Shown here one piece after another: positions 52,004 through 60,747 of a stretch of 64,000 bases of DNA. The notes under the pieces were generated by a model. That model did not search any database. It was given only the letters and a program-made list of their open reading frames with translations, and was not told the DNA's origin. The translations under genes were made by a program, and so were the position numbers. Positions within the stretch are counted from its first letter, which is position 1, and every line of letters begins with the position of its first letter. This DNA is from Bacteroidetes bacterium UBA2664 (GTDB taxonomy: Bacteria; Bacteroidota; Rhodothermia; Balneolales; Balneolaceae): positions 72,169 to 136,168 of the forward strand of contig DEMS01000013.1 in the NCBI GenBank assembly GCA_002359315.1, in the 5' to 3' direction.

Positions 52004-54262
52004 TCACTTCAATTCCATTTTCAGAGTCACATAAGGTGAAATGGCAAGCTGATCTATCCGACGGCTGGTGAATACGTCGTAGTAGAAGATATTTATTTGA
52101 TCATATGCGTTGATTGCACCTACCTGCACGTTCAGATTTGATCCGTTATCTGCTAAACGGAATGAGCGTTCCACGGAAACATCAACCCGATGAACGGTTG
52201 GCATTCTGCCCAGGTAGGGTTTGTCGACAACCACGCGTCGGGTACCCCTGTCATCTCGTACATCGGGTAGGCGCTGCCTGAAATCCAGGAGATCATCAAA
52301 ACCCATGGGCCGGGTAAATGGCATGCCTGAACCAAGCTGCCACCGCACACCAGTGGTATAGGGGCCAAAATCCATGCTGACCAATGCATTGACCTGGTGC
52401 CTGCGGTCGTGGGGGGGATGAAAATCTTGCACCGGTTCTCCAAACCAGACGCTGAAATGATCCTGAGCTGATTCATAAAGCGTCCAGTTATAACCATATC
52501 CCAAAAGGGTGTAAAACCTGCCACTGTTGAATTCCAGACGAAGGTCACTGCCGTAAACCTGACCATTGGCCAACGCCAGATCGGTAGTAAATTCGGCTAT
52601 GGTACTCCAGACCGGTACAGCCATGTTTTCCATTTTCTTATAATAGGCCTCAACAGACCAGGTAAATCCGCTTGAAAAGGATTGCTGCCACCCAATTGTG
52701 GTATGAATGGCCTCTTTTTGAGAGCTGCCAAGTGGAGAGCTCATCCAGGCCACAAAAACGGAACTTACATCGCGAATATCACTGATCCCGGTAATAGGCT
52801 GAAGGTACAAACCTGCCGAGCCGCTGAATTCCTCACTGTCACGCCCAAAAGGCTGCCATGCAAAACGGAACCTGGGTTCTAAGCCATATCCAAGCAGCCC
52901 GTTGTATGAAAAACCCAAACCGGGCTGTAGATTCAGCTTCTTCCCAACAGGAACGGTTGCCTGTGCATGTCCGCCGAGAATAAACTGGGTGGAAGAAGCA
53001 ACATCGAAACCCGTAAATTTTTCGCCCAAGTCATGGCTCAAAAACTTGAGTCGGGTGTACATGCCATAATCAAAACGGACATCACCCGAGAACTGCCGGA
53101 GGTCTAAATCGAGGTTTAAACGCATGATACTTGATTTAAAACCGAACGGTTCAATATTTCCCACAGTGTTTGAAAATCGGCTAATATTCACATTGGTTGT
53201 CATTAATGTGCCGGTCCCTTCGGGCAGAGCAACACAACGCCCGCCAAGTACTAAATTTCTCCACTGGATGCTTTCCGGGTCTTCAAAATCCATTCTACCC
53301 CTGTCGTAGGTGTGTAGTGCCATTAATGAGCAGCGATTATCGTTCTGGATAAAGCTGGTTTTTAGAAACTGGCTCTGAAATTTAAGCGGTTGCTCTTCGA
53401 TGGGATACCAGGCGCTTGTTTGCTCAATCAGGGAATTGCGTGCTGAAAATGCCCACGATGAACTTCCTTCAGAGAGTGGCCCCTCTACAAAAACATCTGC
53501 TGCAAACGGGCTTACAGATGCCGAGCCCGAGGTGTTATACAGGTCACCATGGCGCAACTGAACATCCAAAACCGATGCCAGTCGTCCTGAATATTTCGGT
53601 GCGAATCCGCCTGCATAAAAATCTGCCCCCGATACAAGGTTCCCCGGTAGTGGAGAAAAGAAACCTACAATATGAGAAGGCTGGTAGATCAGTGCCCCGT
53701 CGAGCAGTACCATGTTTTCTGATGGTGAACCACCCCTGATAAATACCTGTCCACCCCTGTCTCCCATCGATACCACACCGGGCAGGGTTTGAAGGTATGC
53801 GGCGATATCACCCGATGCCGGACCGGGCACCCGGCTTATTTGAGTCGGGGTTATTCGCTGTGCACCTTCAATCCTTCGAGTAGCGGGAATCATTTGGGAA
53901 ACCACAATGGCATCCATTTCGGCACCTTCAACGAGGGTTACATTCAGCGTTCTGCTTTCACCGGCGCTAAAAGTCAGCGTATCGGTATACGTCGCATAGC
54001 CGATAAAACTGATTCGCAGGTGCCATGTACCGGGGTCTATGGAGCCGAGGCGGTAAAACCCGTTATTGCCTGCAGAAGTACCCAGCAGTATCGATTCATC
54101 ATCGGGTGATTGAAGAACCAAATTTGCCCCATACAGGGCCTCCCCGGTGGAATGATCAGAAATAAGCCCCTGAATAGAGGCCTGCTGGGCATTTACGGAT
54201 CCTAAAGCAAGTACATTAAGGATGAATAGAGCGCAGAATAAGTAAAGCTTATTTTGTGTCAT
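52004..54262 (-). CDS. TonB-dependent outer-membrane receptor with carboxypeptidase-regulatory-like domain
   Basis: 752 residues. Signal peptide (MTQNKLYLFCALFILNVLAL, cleavage near VNAQQ), carboxypeptidase-regulatory-like domain at about 26-110 (IQGLISDHSTGEALYGANLVL), plug at about 115-235 (YLQTLPGVVSMGDRGGQVFIRGGSPSEN), then a barrel of about 500 residues. It is short for a SusC, and no SusD is present. The seven DUF4249 lipoprotein genes upstream on the same strand suggest they are its surface partners; this pairing is common in Bacteroidota. The ligand is unknown. Confidence 0.92.
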   Translation of the reverse strand: MTQNKLYLFCALFILNVLALGSVNAQQASIQGLISDHSTGEALYGANLVLQSPDDESILLGTSAGNNGFYRLGSIDPGTWHLRISFIGYATYTDTLTFSAGESRTLNVTLVEGAEMDAIVVSQMIPATRRIEGAQRITPTQISRVPGPASGDIAAYLQTLPGVVSMGDRGGQVFIRGGSPSENMVLLDGALIYQPSHIVGFFSPLPGNLVSGADFYAGGFAPKYSGRLASVLDVQLRHGDLYNTSGSASVSPFAADVFVEGPLSEGSSSWAFSARNSLIEQTSAWYPIEEQPLKFQSQFLKTSFIQNDNRCSLMALHTYDRGRMDFEDPESIQWRNLVLGGRCVALPEGTGTLMTTNVNISRFSNTVGNIEPFGFKSSIMRLNLDLDLRQFSGDVRFDYGMYTRLKFLSHDLGEKFTGFDVASSTQFILGGHAQATVPVGKKLNLQPGLGFSYNGLLGYGLEPRFRFAWQPFGRDSEEFSGSAGLYLQPITGISDIRDVSSVFVAWMSSPLGSSQKEAIHTTIGWQQSFSSGFTWSVEAYYKKMENMAVPVWSTIAEFTTDLALANGQVYGSDLRLEFNSGRFYTLLGYGYNWTLYESAQDHFSVWFGEPVQDFHPPHDRRHQVNALVSMDFGPYTTGVRWQLGSGMPFTRPMGFDDLLDFRQRLPDVRDDRGTRRVVVDKPYLGRMPTVHRVDVSVERSFRLADNGSNLNVQVGAINAYDQINIFYYDVFTSRRIDQLAISPYVTLKMELK

Positions 54263-54314
54263 AATTTTTCAATTTTGTAATATTAAACGGCTCTGCTCCA
54301 TTTTTTCAGTCAAT

Positions 54315-55226
54315 TTACTCTTTGTACCAATAACGCTCTTCCGATTCACACGGAGCAGAATTTGACCCGTCAGGTCCATAACATGTATTTTGCCGAAACC
54401 AATTGGTACTGACCCCCACTACAAATCCCAATCCATTTTCCACATTGGAGGCGTTTCCTGCAAGAAAATATTCCAAATCAGTAATAGAGGATATGTTTTC
54501 GTCCCACTCCGGTCCTCCGGCAGCTACAAAAATTTGTCTGTAGACTACTGATATCGTTGTGCCCACCCCAACGTTTTGTTCAATCTGTTCCAATTCTCTC
54601 TCCCAATTTACAAATGCAGTATAATTACCTCCAAAGCCACGGGTAAGGGTAAGGGTATTCCGAAATGGGAAAGTATAGATTCTCCTTTGATTATCGGTCC
54701 CCGGGTTGAGAATTACATACCAAACGGACTGTAAATCGGCAATTTTTTCCACTGAATCATTTATCAATATTCTGACTCCAGAAAGCCCACCTAAAGGAAC
54801 GATATAAAATGAAGGCAATTCAGCAGGAGTCGTCATCGTAACCCGGCTTGTGTTACCATCGGCATGTTGAGCCGTTATCTCGTAGGTTTGTTCATGTTTG
54901 ATCTCCATCGTAGTCCAGTAGTTGAGAACATTACGAGTGGTAAATACCGAATCATTCATAACCACGGTTTTGCCGCTTTCCAGATCCTTCAGCGTAACCC
55001 GAATTCCTTCCGGATTCGGAGGCTCATCAATCGTATGCCGAATAGTTCCTAAACGAACCCACTGTGTGTCTGCGGTGGCATCCAGGTAGCCCTGAATGGA
55101 AAAGAAAAAGGTATCATTTTCCTGCAAAGGCTGAAAGGAATCGTTACAACCGGACAGTGTCAATAAATAACAGGTTGCAATTAACAGACAGTATGTGAAA
55201 TGGCTTCCGGTTTCAAGGTCGGTCAT
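54315..55226 (-). CDS. DUF4249-type lipoprotein (class A), copy 1
   Basis: 303 residues. Signal with lipobox LSGC, then NDSFQPLQENDTFFFSIQGYLDATADTQWVR, the class A pattern. The C-terminal AGGPEWDENISSITDLEYF and NVENGLGFVVGV motif, shared by all copies, marks the end domain. It lies 52 bp before the TonB-receptor gene and is preceded by one of three copies of a 140-bp leader. It probably sits on the outer membrane and works with the receptor; ligand and exact role are unknown. Confidence 0.8.
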   Translation of the reverse strand: MTDLETGSHFTYCLLIATCYLLTLSGCNDSFQPLQENDTFFFSIQGYLDATADTQWVRLGTIRHTIDEPPNPEGIRVTLKDLESGKTVVMNDSVFTTRNVLNYWTTMEIKHEQTYEITAQHADGNTSRVTMTTPAELPSFYIVPLGGLSGVRILINDSVEKIADLQSVWYVILNPGTDNQRRIYTFPFRNTLTLTRGFGGNYTAFVNWERELEQIEQNVGVGTTISVVYRQIFVAAGGPEWDENISSITDLEYFLAGNASNVENGLGFVVGVSTNWFRQNTCYGPDGSNSAPCESEERYWYKE

Positions 55227-55241
55227 CTGTGAAAAATAAAA

Positions 55242-55378
55242 TGGTTGATGAATTCCATGGATGGATCAGTTTAAAATAGAACTTCAAAAAATATGCATCT
55301 AAACCTTCCTGATGGTTTGTCTTCTGTAGTACAATATTTGAAAAACTCTTTAGAAGCAAATTAAGTGACTAATTTGGT
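55242..55378 (-). repeat. Duplicated leader, copy 1 of 3
   Basis: Related to 60121-60262 and 62631-62770, and always directly upstream of a DUF4249 gene. Shared blocks include GGTTGATGAATTC and GAAAAACTCTTTAGA. This copy is the most diverged. Confidence 0.8.
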
Positions 55379-55479
55379 TTGTTTTGTGGCTTATTTGATT
55401 GATCCTAAGCCTTAGGTTGAGTTCATTGCGATACAGGTTCCAAAGTGAATCCGGCTCAGCCTCATTTGTGTACTTTTTA

Positions 55480-56433
55480 CTAATGCGACCAAAATGGCTC
55501 TTCCGGTTCACAGAGGCTAGAGATTGATCCATCAAATTCAGTGCACGTAAATTGACGACACCAATTGGAGCTGACTCCCACAACATATCCCAGGCCATTC
55601 TCCACATTGGATGCGTTTCCTGCAAGAAAATATTCCAAATCTACAATTGAGGATATGTTATCATCCCATTCCGGCCCCCCAGCCGCTACAAATAATTGTC
55701 TGGCGACGACAAATAACTCTGTTCCTACACCAACCCCGTGTTCAATTTGTGCATATTCATTCTCCCAATAAACTCTTGCAGTATAACTACCTCTATAACT
55801 AGGGGTATGAGTAAGGGTGTTCCTTAACGGAAACTTAAAGATTCTCCTTCGATTTTCAGTTCCCGGGTTTAGAATGACATACCAAACGGATTGTAAATCG
55901 GCAATGCGTTCCACAGCATCATCAATAAATATTCTGCTTCCCGGCGGAACCCCAACCCCACATTGAGGAATGATATATATTTCAGGTAATTCGGCAGGTG
56001 TGGTCATCGTTACCCAGCTTGCATATCCATCGGCATGTTGGGCGGTTATTTCGTATGTTTGTTCATGTTTGATCTCCATCGTAGTCCAGTAATTAAGAAC
56101 ATTTTGAGAGGTAAACAATGAGTCGTTCATAACCACGATTTCGCCGCTTCCCAGATCTTTCAATGTGACCTGTATTTTTTCCGGATCTGGAGGAGGTTCA
56201 TCTACCGTCTGCCGGATAGTTCCTACACGGACCCATTGAGTGTCTGCAGTAACATCCAGATAGCCGTGGATGGAAAAGAAAAAGGTGTCATTTTCCTGCA
56301 ATGGCTGAAACGATTCGTCGCAACTGGACAGAGTCAGCAAATAACCGGTTGCAAGCAACAGACAGTATGTAAAACGGTATCTATATATCTTGTTGGACAA
56401 CCAAGAATAATGTTGTTTGTGATTGTATTTCAT
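55480..56433 (-). CDS. DUF4249-type lipoprotein (class A), copy 2
   Basis: 317 residues. Lipobox LSSC after an unusually long basic N-terminus (MKYNHKQHYSWLSNKIYRYR), which makes a later start possible. DESFQPLQENDTFFFSIHGYLDVTADTQW gives class A. The body shares long near-identical blocks with the copies at 54315, 58290 and 61696. It has two cysteines in RQFTCTEF and the C-terminal SLCEPEE, like the other class A members. Function as for the family: probable partner of the TonB receptor. Confidence 0.8.
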   Translation of the reverse strand: MKYNHKQHYSWLSNKIYRYRFTYCLLLATGYLLTLSSCDESFQPLQENDTFFFSIHGYLDVTADTQWVRVGTIRQTVDEPPPDPEKIQVTLKDLGSGEIVVMNDSLFTSQNVLNYWTTMEIKHEQTYEITAQHADGYASWVTMTTPAELPEIYIIPQCGVGVPPGSRIFIDDAVERIADLQSVWYVILNPGTENRRRIFKFPLRNTLTHTPSYRGSYTARVYWENEYAQIEHGVGVGTELFVVARQLFVAAGGPEWDDNISSIVDLEYFLAGNASNVENGLGYVVGVSSNWCRQFTCTEFDGSISSLCEPEEPFWSH

Positions 56434-56610
56434 TGAGGGATTCGTTTATAAATAGAGCAGCAAACAGGTCGAAAATTCCGAACTGTTTGCCACACATGTA
56501 ATCATTAATAAAACGAGTCCTTTAGACTCTTGAATTATATATAATAACATTCCCACAATTGCAATCATTATGATGACTTGTTGAGAAAGAGCTATCTTTC
56601 AACAGTTCTG
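56434..56610. other. Intergenic gap with hairpin
   Basis: GCAAACAG (56460-56467) pairs with CTGTTTGC (56483-56490). Nothing else seen. Confidence 0.4.
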
Positions 56611-57009
56611 TCAACATCCCGATCCTGTTGAAGAAGCGCCAATCCATCCTAAAATGGTTCCACTATCTGTAGGGAAATTAATGGTTGCCCCAGAGTTACT
56701 GGCAGAACAAGGTGCAGTATATCTTATAGTCACTGTATGGTCTTCACCTGGCCCTATCCAATATGAACATCCAGATACACATGAATAAAATTCTGGATGA
56801 GGACTATTCGTAATCGATACCGTTCCACCACCTGACCATCCAGGGCCACCGTTATACACAGTATATTGTGCATCCCTAAACTCCCCAGGCGGAACATTAT
56901 GGAAATAGTAATGTGTAGGATCAACTGACCAGCCTGCAAATAAGTAAAATCCTGAAAGGATGATTACAGCTGTACTTGCGCATACTAAAGATATGAGTTT
57001 ATTTTTCAT
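56611..57009 (-). CDS. Small secreted Ig-like protein of unknown function
   Basis: 132 residues with a signal or anchor at about 5-26 (LISLVCASTAVIILSGFYLFAG). The rest is beta-rich with a Hydin/choice-of-anchor flavour: FRDAQYTVYNGGPGWSGGGTVSI, then SCVSGCSYWIGPGEDHTVTIRYTAPCSAS. Four cysteines plus a C-terminal one could form disulphides. Composition and style differ from the DUF4249 genes around it, so it may be an insertion between array copies. No family assigned. Confidence 0.55.
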   Translation of the reverse strand: MKNKLISLVCASTAVIILSGFYLFAGWSVDPTHYYFHNVPPGEFRDAQYTVYNGGPGWSGGGTVSITNSPHPEFYSCVSGCSYWIGPGEDHTVTIRYTAPCSASNSGATINFPTDSGTILGWIGASSTGSGC

Positions 57010-57320
57010 TGTGATACCTCTTTGATGTTATGTTTATGTTTTGTTGATATTTTCCGGAGAACAGCTAATCCGGAAACTCTTGATATTACAGTTCGATAAG
57101 CTCAGCAATTCGAACATCCATCCTAAAATGATTTGTCGGCCGAAATAGAGCCAATAAAATTTATCTCTTTACATTACTGATGGGATTCTATAACAAATGT
57201 TACAAATTTTTTTTGCATAGAATTAAAAAAGAGCGATTCATTATGCATAAAATTCAATAAAAACAAATATCTATGATCATTTAATAGTAATAAAAACTGA
57301 TTGTTCTATAACCCGTTTAC
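57010..57320. other. 311-bp AT-rich non-coding gap
   Basis: Contains a hairpin, TTTCCGGA (57051-57058) with TCCGGAAA (57069-57076), flanked on both sides by TTGATAT. No ORF, no homology to the duplicated leaders seen. It may hold the promoter of the small secreted protein. Confidence 0.4.
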
Positions 57321-58276
57321 TTAATAAATCGGTTTTACTTCAGGACAAGCAATGAGTTCTGTCCTATCATCATCAGAATAACAACTTTCATATGGAATGG
57401 CTTTACCATTCACTCCAATAAAATAACCAACACCGTTCTCTATGTTTGAATAAATATCCGGCAGTGCATAGACAAGATCTTCCAAAGATGTAATCTCTGG
57501 GTTCCATTCGGGTCCGCCGGATGCAACATAAATCTGACTCTGTATTATTTCGATATCAAAATCTCTGCGAGGTGGCAAGGGTATTTGACCTCGGATTAGT
57601 ATAAGATCTCTATTCGGATTAACGCGAACCTGGTATTCTCCCGGAGCAATTTCTCTGGTAAACCTCCTATAGGGGACCCAAAAAATTCTCACATAATTCC
57701 AGCTGCTTCCGGGGCAAGTATCCTAACCTTCCACCGAGTATGTACATCGGCCAGACGCTCTACTCCGCTGATCTTTAAATTTCCAAAACGCACTCCTTCC
57801 TGAAAATGAAGAGTCGGTGTTGGAAATTCTTCTGGAATAGATACCGTAACATGGCTGACTGATCCATCCGGGCGTTCCGCTCTCAGTCGGTAGGAGTGAT
57901 TTGGTTTAACACTCATCGTCGTCCAGACAGTGAGATAATGAAAACCATTTGGATTTAGAATCAATGAATCATTAAAAACAGCTGTTTCACCGTTTTCCAA
58001 GTCTTGCAAGGTCACGTTTATTTCCGGTTTAAACTCAGGCTGGTTCACCTGTTCTCTCAATGGCGTTAAACGTATCCATTGCGTATCAACTGCGGCATCC
58101 AGAAAACCCTGGATTGAAAATGCAGCTTCATCTTTTTTAATGGGTTCGAAGGTTTGGTTGCAGGAGGATAGGAGAGTGAAAAGTGAGAAGTGAAAAGTGA
58201 GAAGAATTCCTAAACAGAGTAGTTTTCTGAATTTAAATTTGTAGGGATTATTATATATTGATTCGAATTTTTCCAT
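57321..58276 (-). pseudogene. DUF4249-type lipoprotein (class B), split by a frameshift
   Basis: Two ORFs cover one paralogue: 57689-58276 (195 aa, lipobox LSSC, CNQTFEPIKKDEAAFSIQGFLDAAVDTQW) and 57321-57692 (123 aa, the C-terminal AGxPEW-type domain with ASGGPEWNPEITSLEDL). The first ends WKVRILAPEAAGIM where intact paralogues continue; the second opens at RIFWVPYRRF in another frame. The stop and the second start overlap as GTGA, so re-initiation could still yield both halves. It is most similar to the copy at 60744. A sequencing error cannot be excluded. Confidence 0.75.
58175..58202. repeat. Heptamer repeat in a signal-peptide coding region
   Basis: Four tandem copies of AGTGARA (7 bp each, 28 bp in all) inside the signal peptide of the split class B gene. 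On the coding strand they give the LTFHFSLFTLL segment. Confidence 0.85.
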
Positions 58277-58289
58277 ATTCTCGTACTAT

Positions 58290-59198
58290 TTATTCCTTGT
58301 ACCAATAACGCTCTTCCGGTACACAAGGGGCAGAATTCGACCCATCGGGTCCAAAGCATGTATCTTGTCGAAACCATTGGGTACTGACCCCAACTACATA
58401 TCCCAGTCCATTTTCCACATTGGAGGCGTTGCCGGCAAGAAAATATTCCAAATCAGCAATAGAGGATATGTTATCATTCCACTCCGGCCCTCCGGCAGCT
58501 ACAAATATTTGTCTGTTGACTACTGATATCGTTGTACCCACCCCAACAACTTGTTCAATCTGCGCCAACTCTCTCTCCCAATATACTCGAGTAGTATAAC
58601 TTCCTCTAAAACCAAAGGAATGAGTAAGGCTGTTCCGTAGTGGAAAAGTAAAGATTCTTCTTTGATTTTCAGTTCCCGGGTTTAGAATGACATACCAAAC
58701 GGATTGTAAATCGGCAATGTGTTCCACGGCATCATCAATCCATATTCTGATTCCCGGTTGAACTCCAATCCCACCTTGAAAAATGATATGTACGTCGGGC
58801 AGTTCAGCCGGAGTCGTCATCGTAACCCGGCTTGTATTTCCATCGGTATGTTGGGCTGTTATCTCGTAGGTTTGATCATGTTTGATCTCCATTGTGGTCC
58901 AGTAATTGAGAACATTTCGAGTGGTAAATACCGAATCCCTCATGACCACGGTTTCACCGCTTTCCAGATCCTTCAGTGTAACCCGGATTCCATCCGGATC
59001 TGGCGGTTCATCAATCGTATGGCGAATGGTTCCAACACGAACCCACTGGGTATCTGCCGAGGCATCCAGATAGCCCTGGATGGAAAAGAAAAAGGTGTCA
59101 TTTTCCTGCAAAGGTTGAAAGGAATTGTCGCAGCTAACCAGGATGAGTGAACAGCAAATGAAAAGTAAATATTCCCAAAAAAATAGCGTTTCTTTCAT
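58290..59198 (-). CDS. DUF4249-type lipoprotein (class A), copy 3
   Basis: 302 residues from the ATG at 59198 (MKETLFFWEYLLF, lipobox LVSC); an ATG 11 codons upstream at 59231 would overlap the previous gene and add a poor signal-peptide start. The body NSFQPLQENDTFFFSIQGYLDASADTQW is class A, and it shares RHTIDEPPDPDGIRVTLKDLESG with the copies at 54315 and 61696. The end reads CFGPDGSNSAPCVPEERYWYKE. It lies 13 bp before the split class B gene. Confidence 0.8.
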   Translation of the reverse strand: MKETLFFWEYLLFICCSLILVSCDNSFQPLQENDTFFFSIQGYLDASADTQWVRVGTIRHTIDEPPDPDGIRVTLKDLESGETVVMRDSVFTTRNVLNYWTTMEIKHDQTYEITAQHTDGNTSRVTMTTPAELPDVHIIFQGGIGVQPGIRIWIDDAVEHIADLQSVWYVILNPGTENQRRIFTFPLRNSLTHSFGFRGSYTTRVYWERELAQIEQVVGVGTTISVVNRQIFVAAGGPEWNDNISSIADLEYFLAGNASNVENGLGYVVGVSTQWFRQDTCFGPDGSNSAPCVPEERYWYKE

Positions 59199-59221
59199 TT
59201 TATGGTGTAACAATAAATTAT

Positions 59222-60106
59222 TTAAAAACAACGTGGAACCGGAATGTAGGGAATTGATTTGCTGACAATCCCCAAAATGAAGCCAAGCCCGTTTTCTACA
59301 TTCGATAACAAATCAAACCGGGCAAATGCAATATCGCTTAATGAAGTAATTTCCTCGTTCCACTCAGGCCCGCCGGAAGCTACATAAAGCTGTCTGCTCA
59401 ACACCTGGATTATAATACTGGTACCGGGTGGGACTAATATTTCATTTCTTATCTGAGCCAGTTCTTCTCTGGTGTCGATTTGAACCGTGTAAGCCCCATC
59501 GGCTACGCGTTCTGCTTTATCCCTGTGAGGAATGAAGTAAAAACCCTCTCTTTCATAAATTGTCCCTCCAATACCACTAAATAAAATTCTTACATGCCAT
59601 TGCGATTGAACATCAGCCAGTTTTTCCAACCCTTCGATTCGCATTAATGCCTTGCATCCATCCCGGTCGAGCAGGATGGGTGCAGGAAAATCCCCGGGGA
59701 TGGTGATTTGAGCCTGGCTTGCCGCGCCGTCCGGCCGTACAGCTTTTATCCGGTAGGTTTGGCCTGGCTCTATCGTTTTTAAAGACCAGGAATTAAGGAT
59801 ATGAAAACCATCATCAAACAGGAACAGCGAATCGTTCATCACGGTTATAATGCCGGTTTCCAGGTGTTCCAGGGTTACCTGCATCTCCGGTTTTACAGGC
59901 GGTTGATTCACCTGGTCTCGAATCGGTGTAACCCGTACCCACTGCGTATCGGCCGAGGCATCCAGGTAGCCATAGATGGACAGGGGAACCGTATCATTTT
60001 CCTGCAGGGGCTGAAAGGAATCGTCGCAACTGGATAAAGTTAGCAAGAGACTGGCAGTAAGTAATAGCCAATACCTAAAACGGGATTTTCTGATTCGACC
60101 GGGCAT
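59222..60106 (-). CDS. DUF4249-type lipoprotein, A/B chimera
   Basis: 294 residues. Lipobox LSSC. The first part, DDSFQPLQENDTVPLSIYGYLDASADTQW, is class A, but from VTPIRDQVNQPPVKPE on it follows class B (as in the copy at 57689: LTPLREQVNQPEFKPE). The C-terminus is class B as well. Such a mosaic suggests recombination between tandem copies. Its 3' end lies 23 bp before the start of the class A gene at 59198. A leader copy lies upstream. Confidence 0.8.
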   Translation of the reverse strand: MPGRIRKSRFRYWLLLTASLLLTLSSCDDSFQPLQENDTVPLSIYGYLDASADTQWVRVTPIRDQVNQPPVKPEMQVTLEHLETGIITVMNDSLFLFDDGFHILNSWSLKTIEPGQTYRIKAVRPDGAASQAQITIPGDFPAPILLDRDGCKALMRIEGLEKLADVQSQWHVRILFSGIGGTIYEREGFYFIPHRDKAERVADGAYTVQIDTREELAQIRNEILVPPGTSIIIQVLSRQLYVASGGPEWNEEITSLSDIAFARFDLLSNVENGLGFILGIVSKSIPYIPVPRCF

Positions 60107-60120
60107 TTTGAATAATTATG

Positions 60121-60262
60121 TTGGTTGATGAATTCCAAAGAGGGATGAATTTTAAAATAAATAGAGCTCATTAAAATTTACCTCTTAACCTACCTGATGT
60201 GTCGCCTTTCGATGTACAATATTCGAAAAACTCTTTAGAAGCAAATAAAGTGACTATTTTGG
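60121..60262 (-). repeat. Duplicated leader, copy 2 of 3
   Basis: Nearly identical to 62631-62770 across the whole length, including GTGTCGCCTTTCGATGTACA. Upstream of the chimeric DUF4249 gene. Confidence 0.88.
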
Positions 60263-60308
60263 TCTCTGTTCCCGCTCCAACCCCGTGTTCAATCCGTGCC
60301 ATTTCTCA
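60263..60308 (-). pseudogene. Remnant of another DUF4249 gene
   Basis: About 46 bases matching the stretch around GTTCAATCTGTGCC of intact copies (for example 55721-55755). The similarity ends where the toxin-like remnant begins, so a paralogue was cut here. Confidence 0.6.
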
Positions 60309-60310
60309 AT

Positions 60311-60551
60311 TTGTCAATATTCGTTTATCTTCGGACATGATTACATCTTCACCCCGAAAAGAATAAGACGATTTACAAGGAGGTTGTCGAATTTTTGGAA
60401 TCTGTATCGAAAACTTTCTGATAAATGGTACTTATTTTATAACTCAGACGATAGTTTTGAAGAAGTGGCCAGAAATATTGATCAGCAACTATTCGTGCTT
60501 GACGAAGAATTATTTAGTAACTTTCAAAAAATTATGAATGATCATGAGTAA
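60311..60551 (+). pseudogene. Remnant of a zeta-toxin-like kinase, C-terminal part
   Basis: The readable frame gives TPKRIRRFTRRLSNFWNLY, then LSDKWYLFYNSDDS and EELFSNFQKIM, which matches the C-terminal end of zeta-type UDP-GlcNAc kinases (RRRFxRxLxNFxxLYxPLAD...DNS). An adjacent frame carries LSIFVYLRT, possibly the preceding strand, so bases are missing between. The P-loop and catalytic half are absent. It is on the opposite strand to the DUF4249 array. Inactive as a toxin. Confidence 0.5.
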
Positions 60552-60747
60552 TTCAACGATACATAGCAAAGATTTATCTTCACTCCTTACAAAATTAGGT
60601 AACAGAGGCGTAAAAAAAGCTCAGGAAGAAAATCATCGCCTCGGTATTGCCAATGTATATTTTAAGAATGGTAAAATATATTATCAACTTCCAAATGGTG
60701 ATATAACTACCAAGAAACCTAAAAGCCAACCACAATTGCAGTTTTAA
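60544..60747 (+). CDS. Small protein, antitoxin-like partner of zeta-type toxins
   Basis: 67 residues from the ATG at 60544 (MSNSTIHSKDLSSLL). GNRGVKKAQEENHRLGIANVY and KNGKIYYQLPNGDITTK are the pattern of small proteins that I have seen encoded beside zeta-like toxins; the family name is uncertain. It overlaps the toxin remnant's end by 8 bases and runs 4 bases into the 3' end of the convergent DUF4249 gene. With no intact toxin it may be an orphan antitoxin. Confidence 0.5.
   Translation: MSNSTIHSKDLSSLLTKLGNRGVKKAQEENHRLGIANVYFKNGKIYYQLPNGDITTKKPKSQPQLQF

Noticed and set aside
51762..52007. 81-codon minus-strand ORF with a 16-residue repeat
   Set aside because: It merely translates the 48-bp DNA repeat and the REP-like arm; no start signal, and it overlaps the receptor's stop.
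58719..59150. 143-codon plus-strand ORF in the lipoprotein array
   Set aside because: It is antisense to a conserved DUF4249 gene, and similar shadows recur in the other copies.
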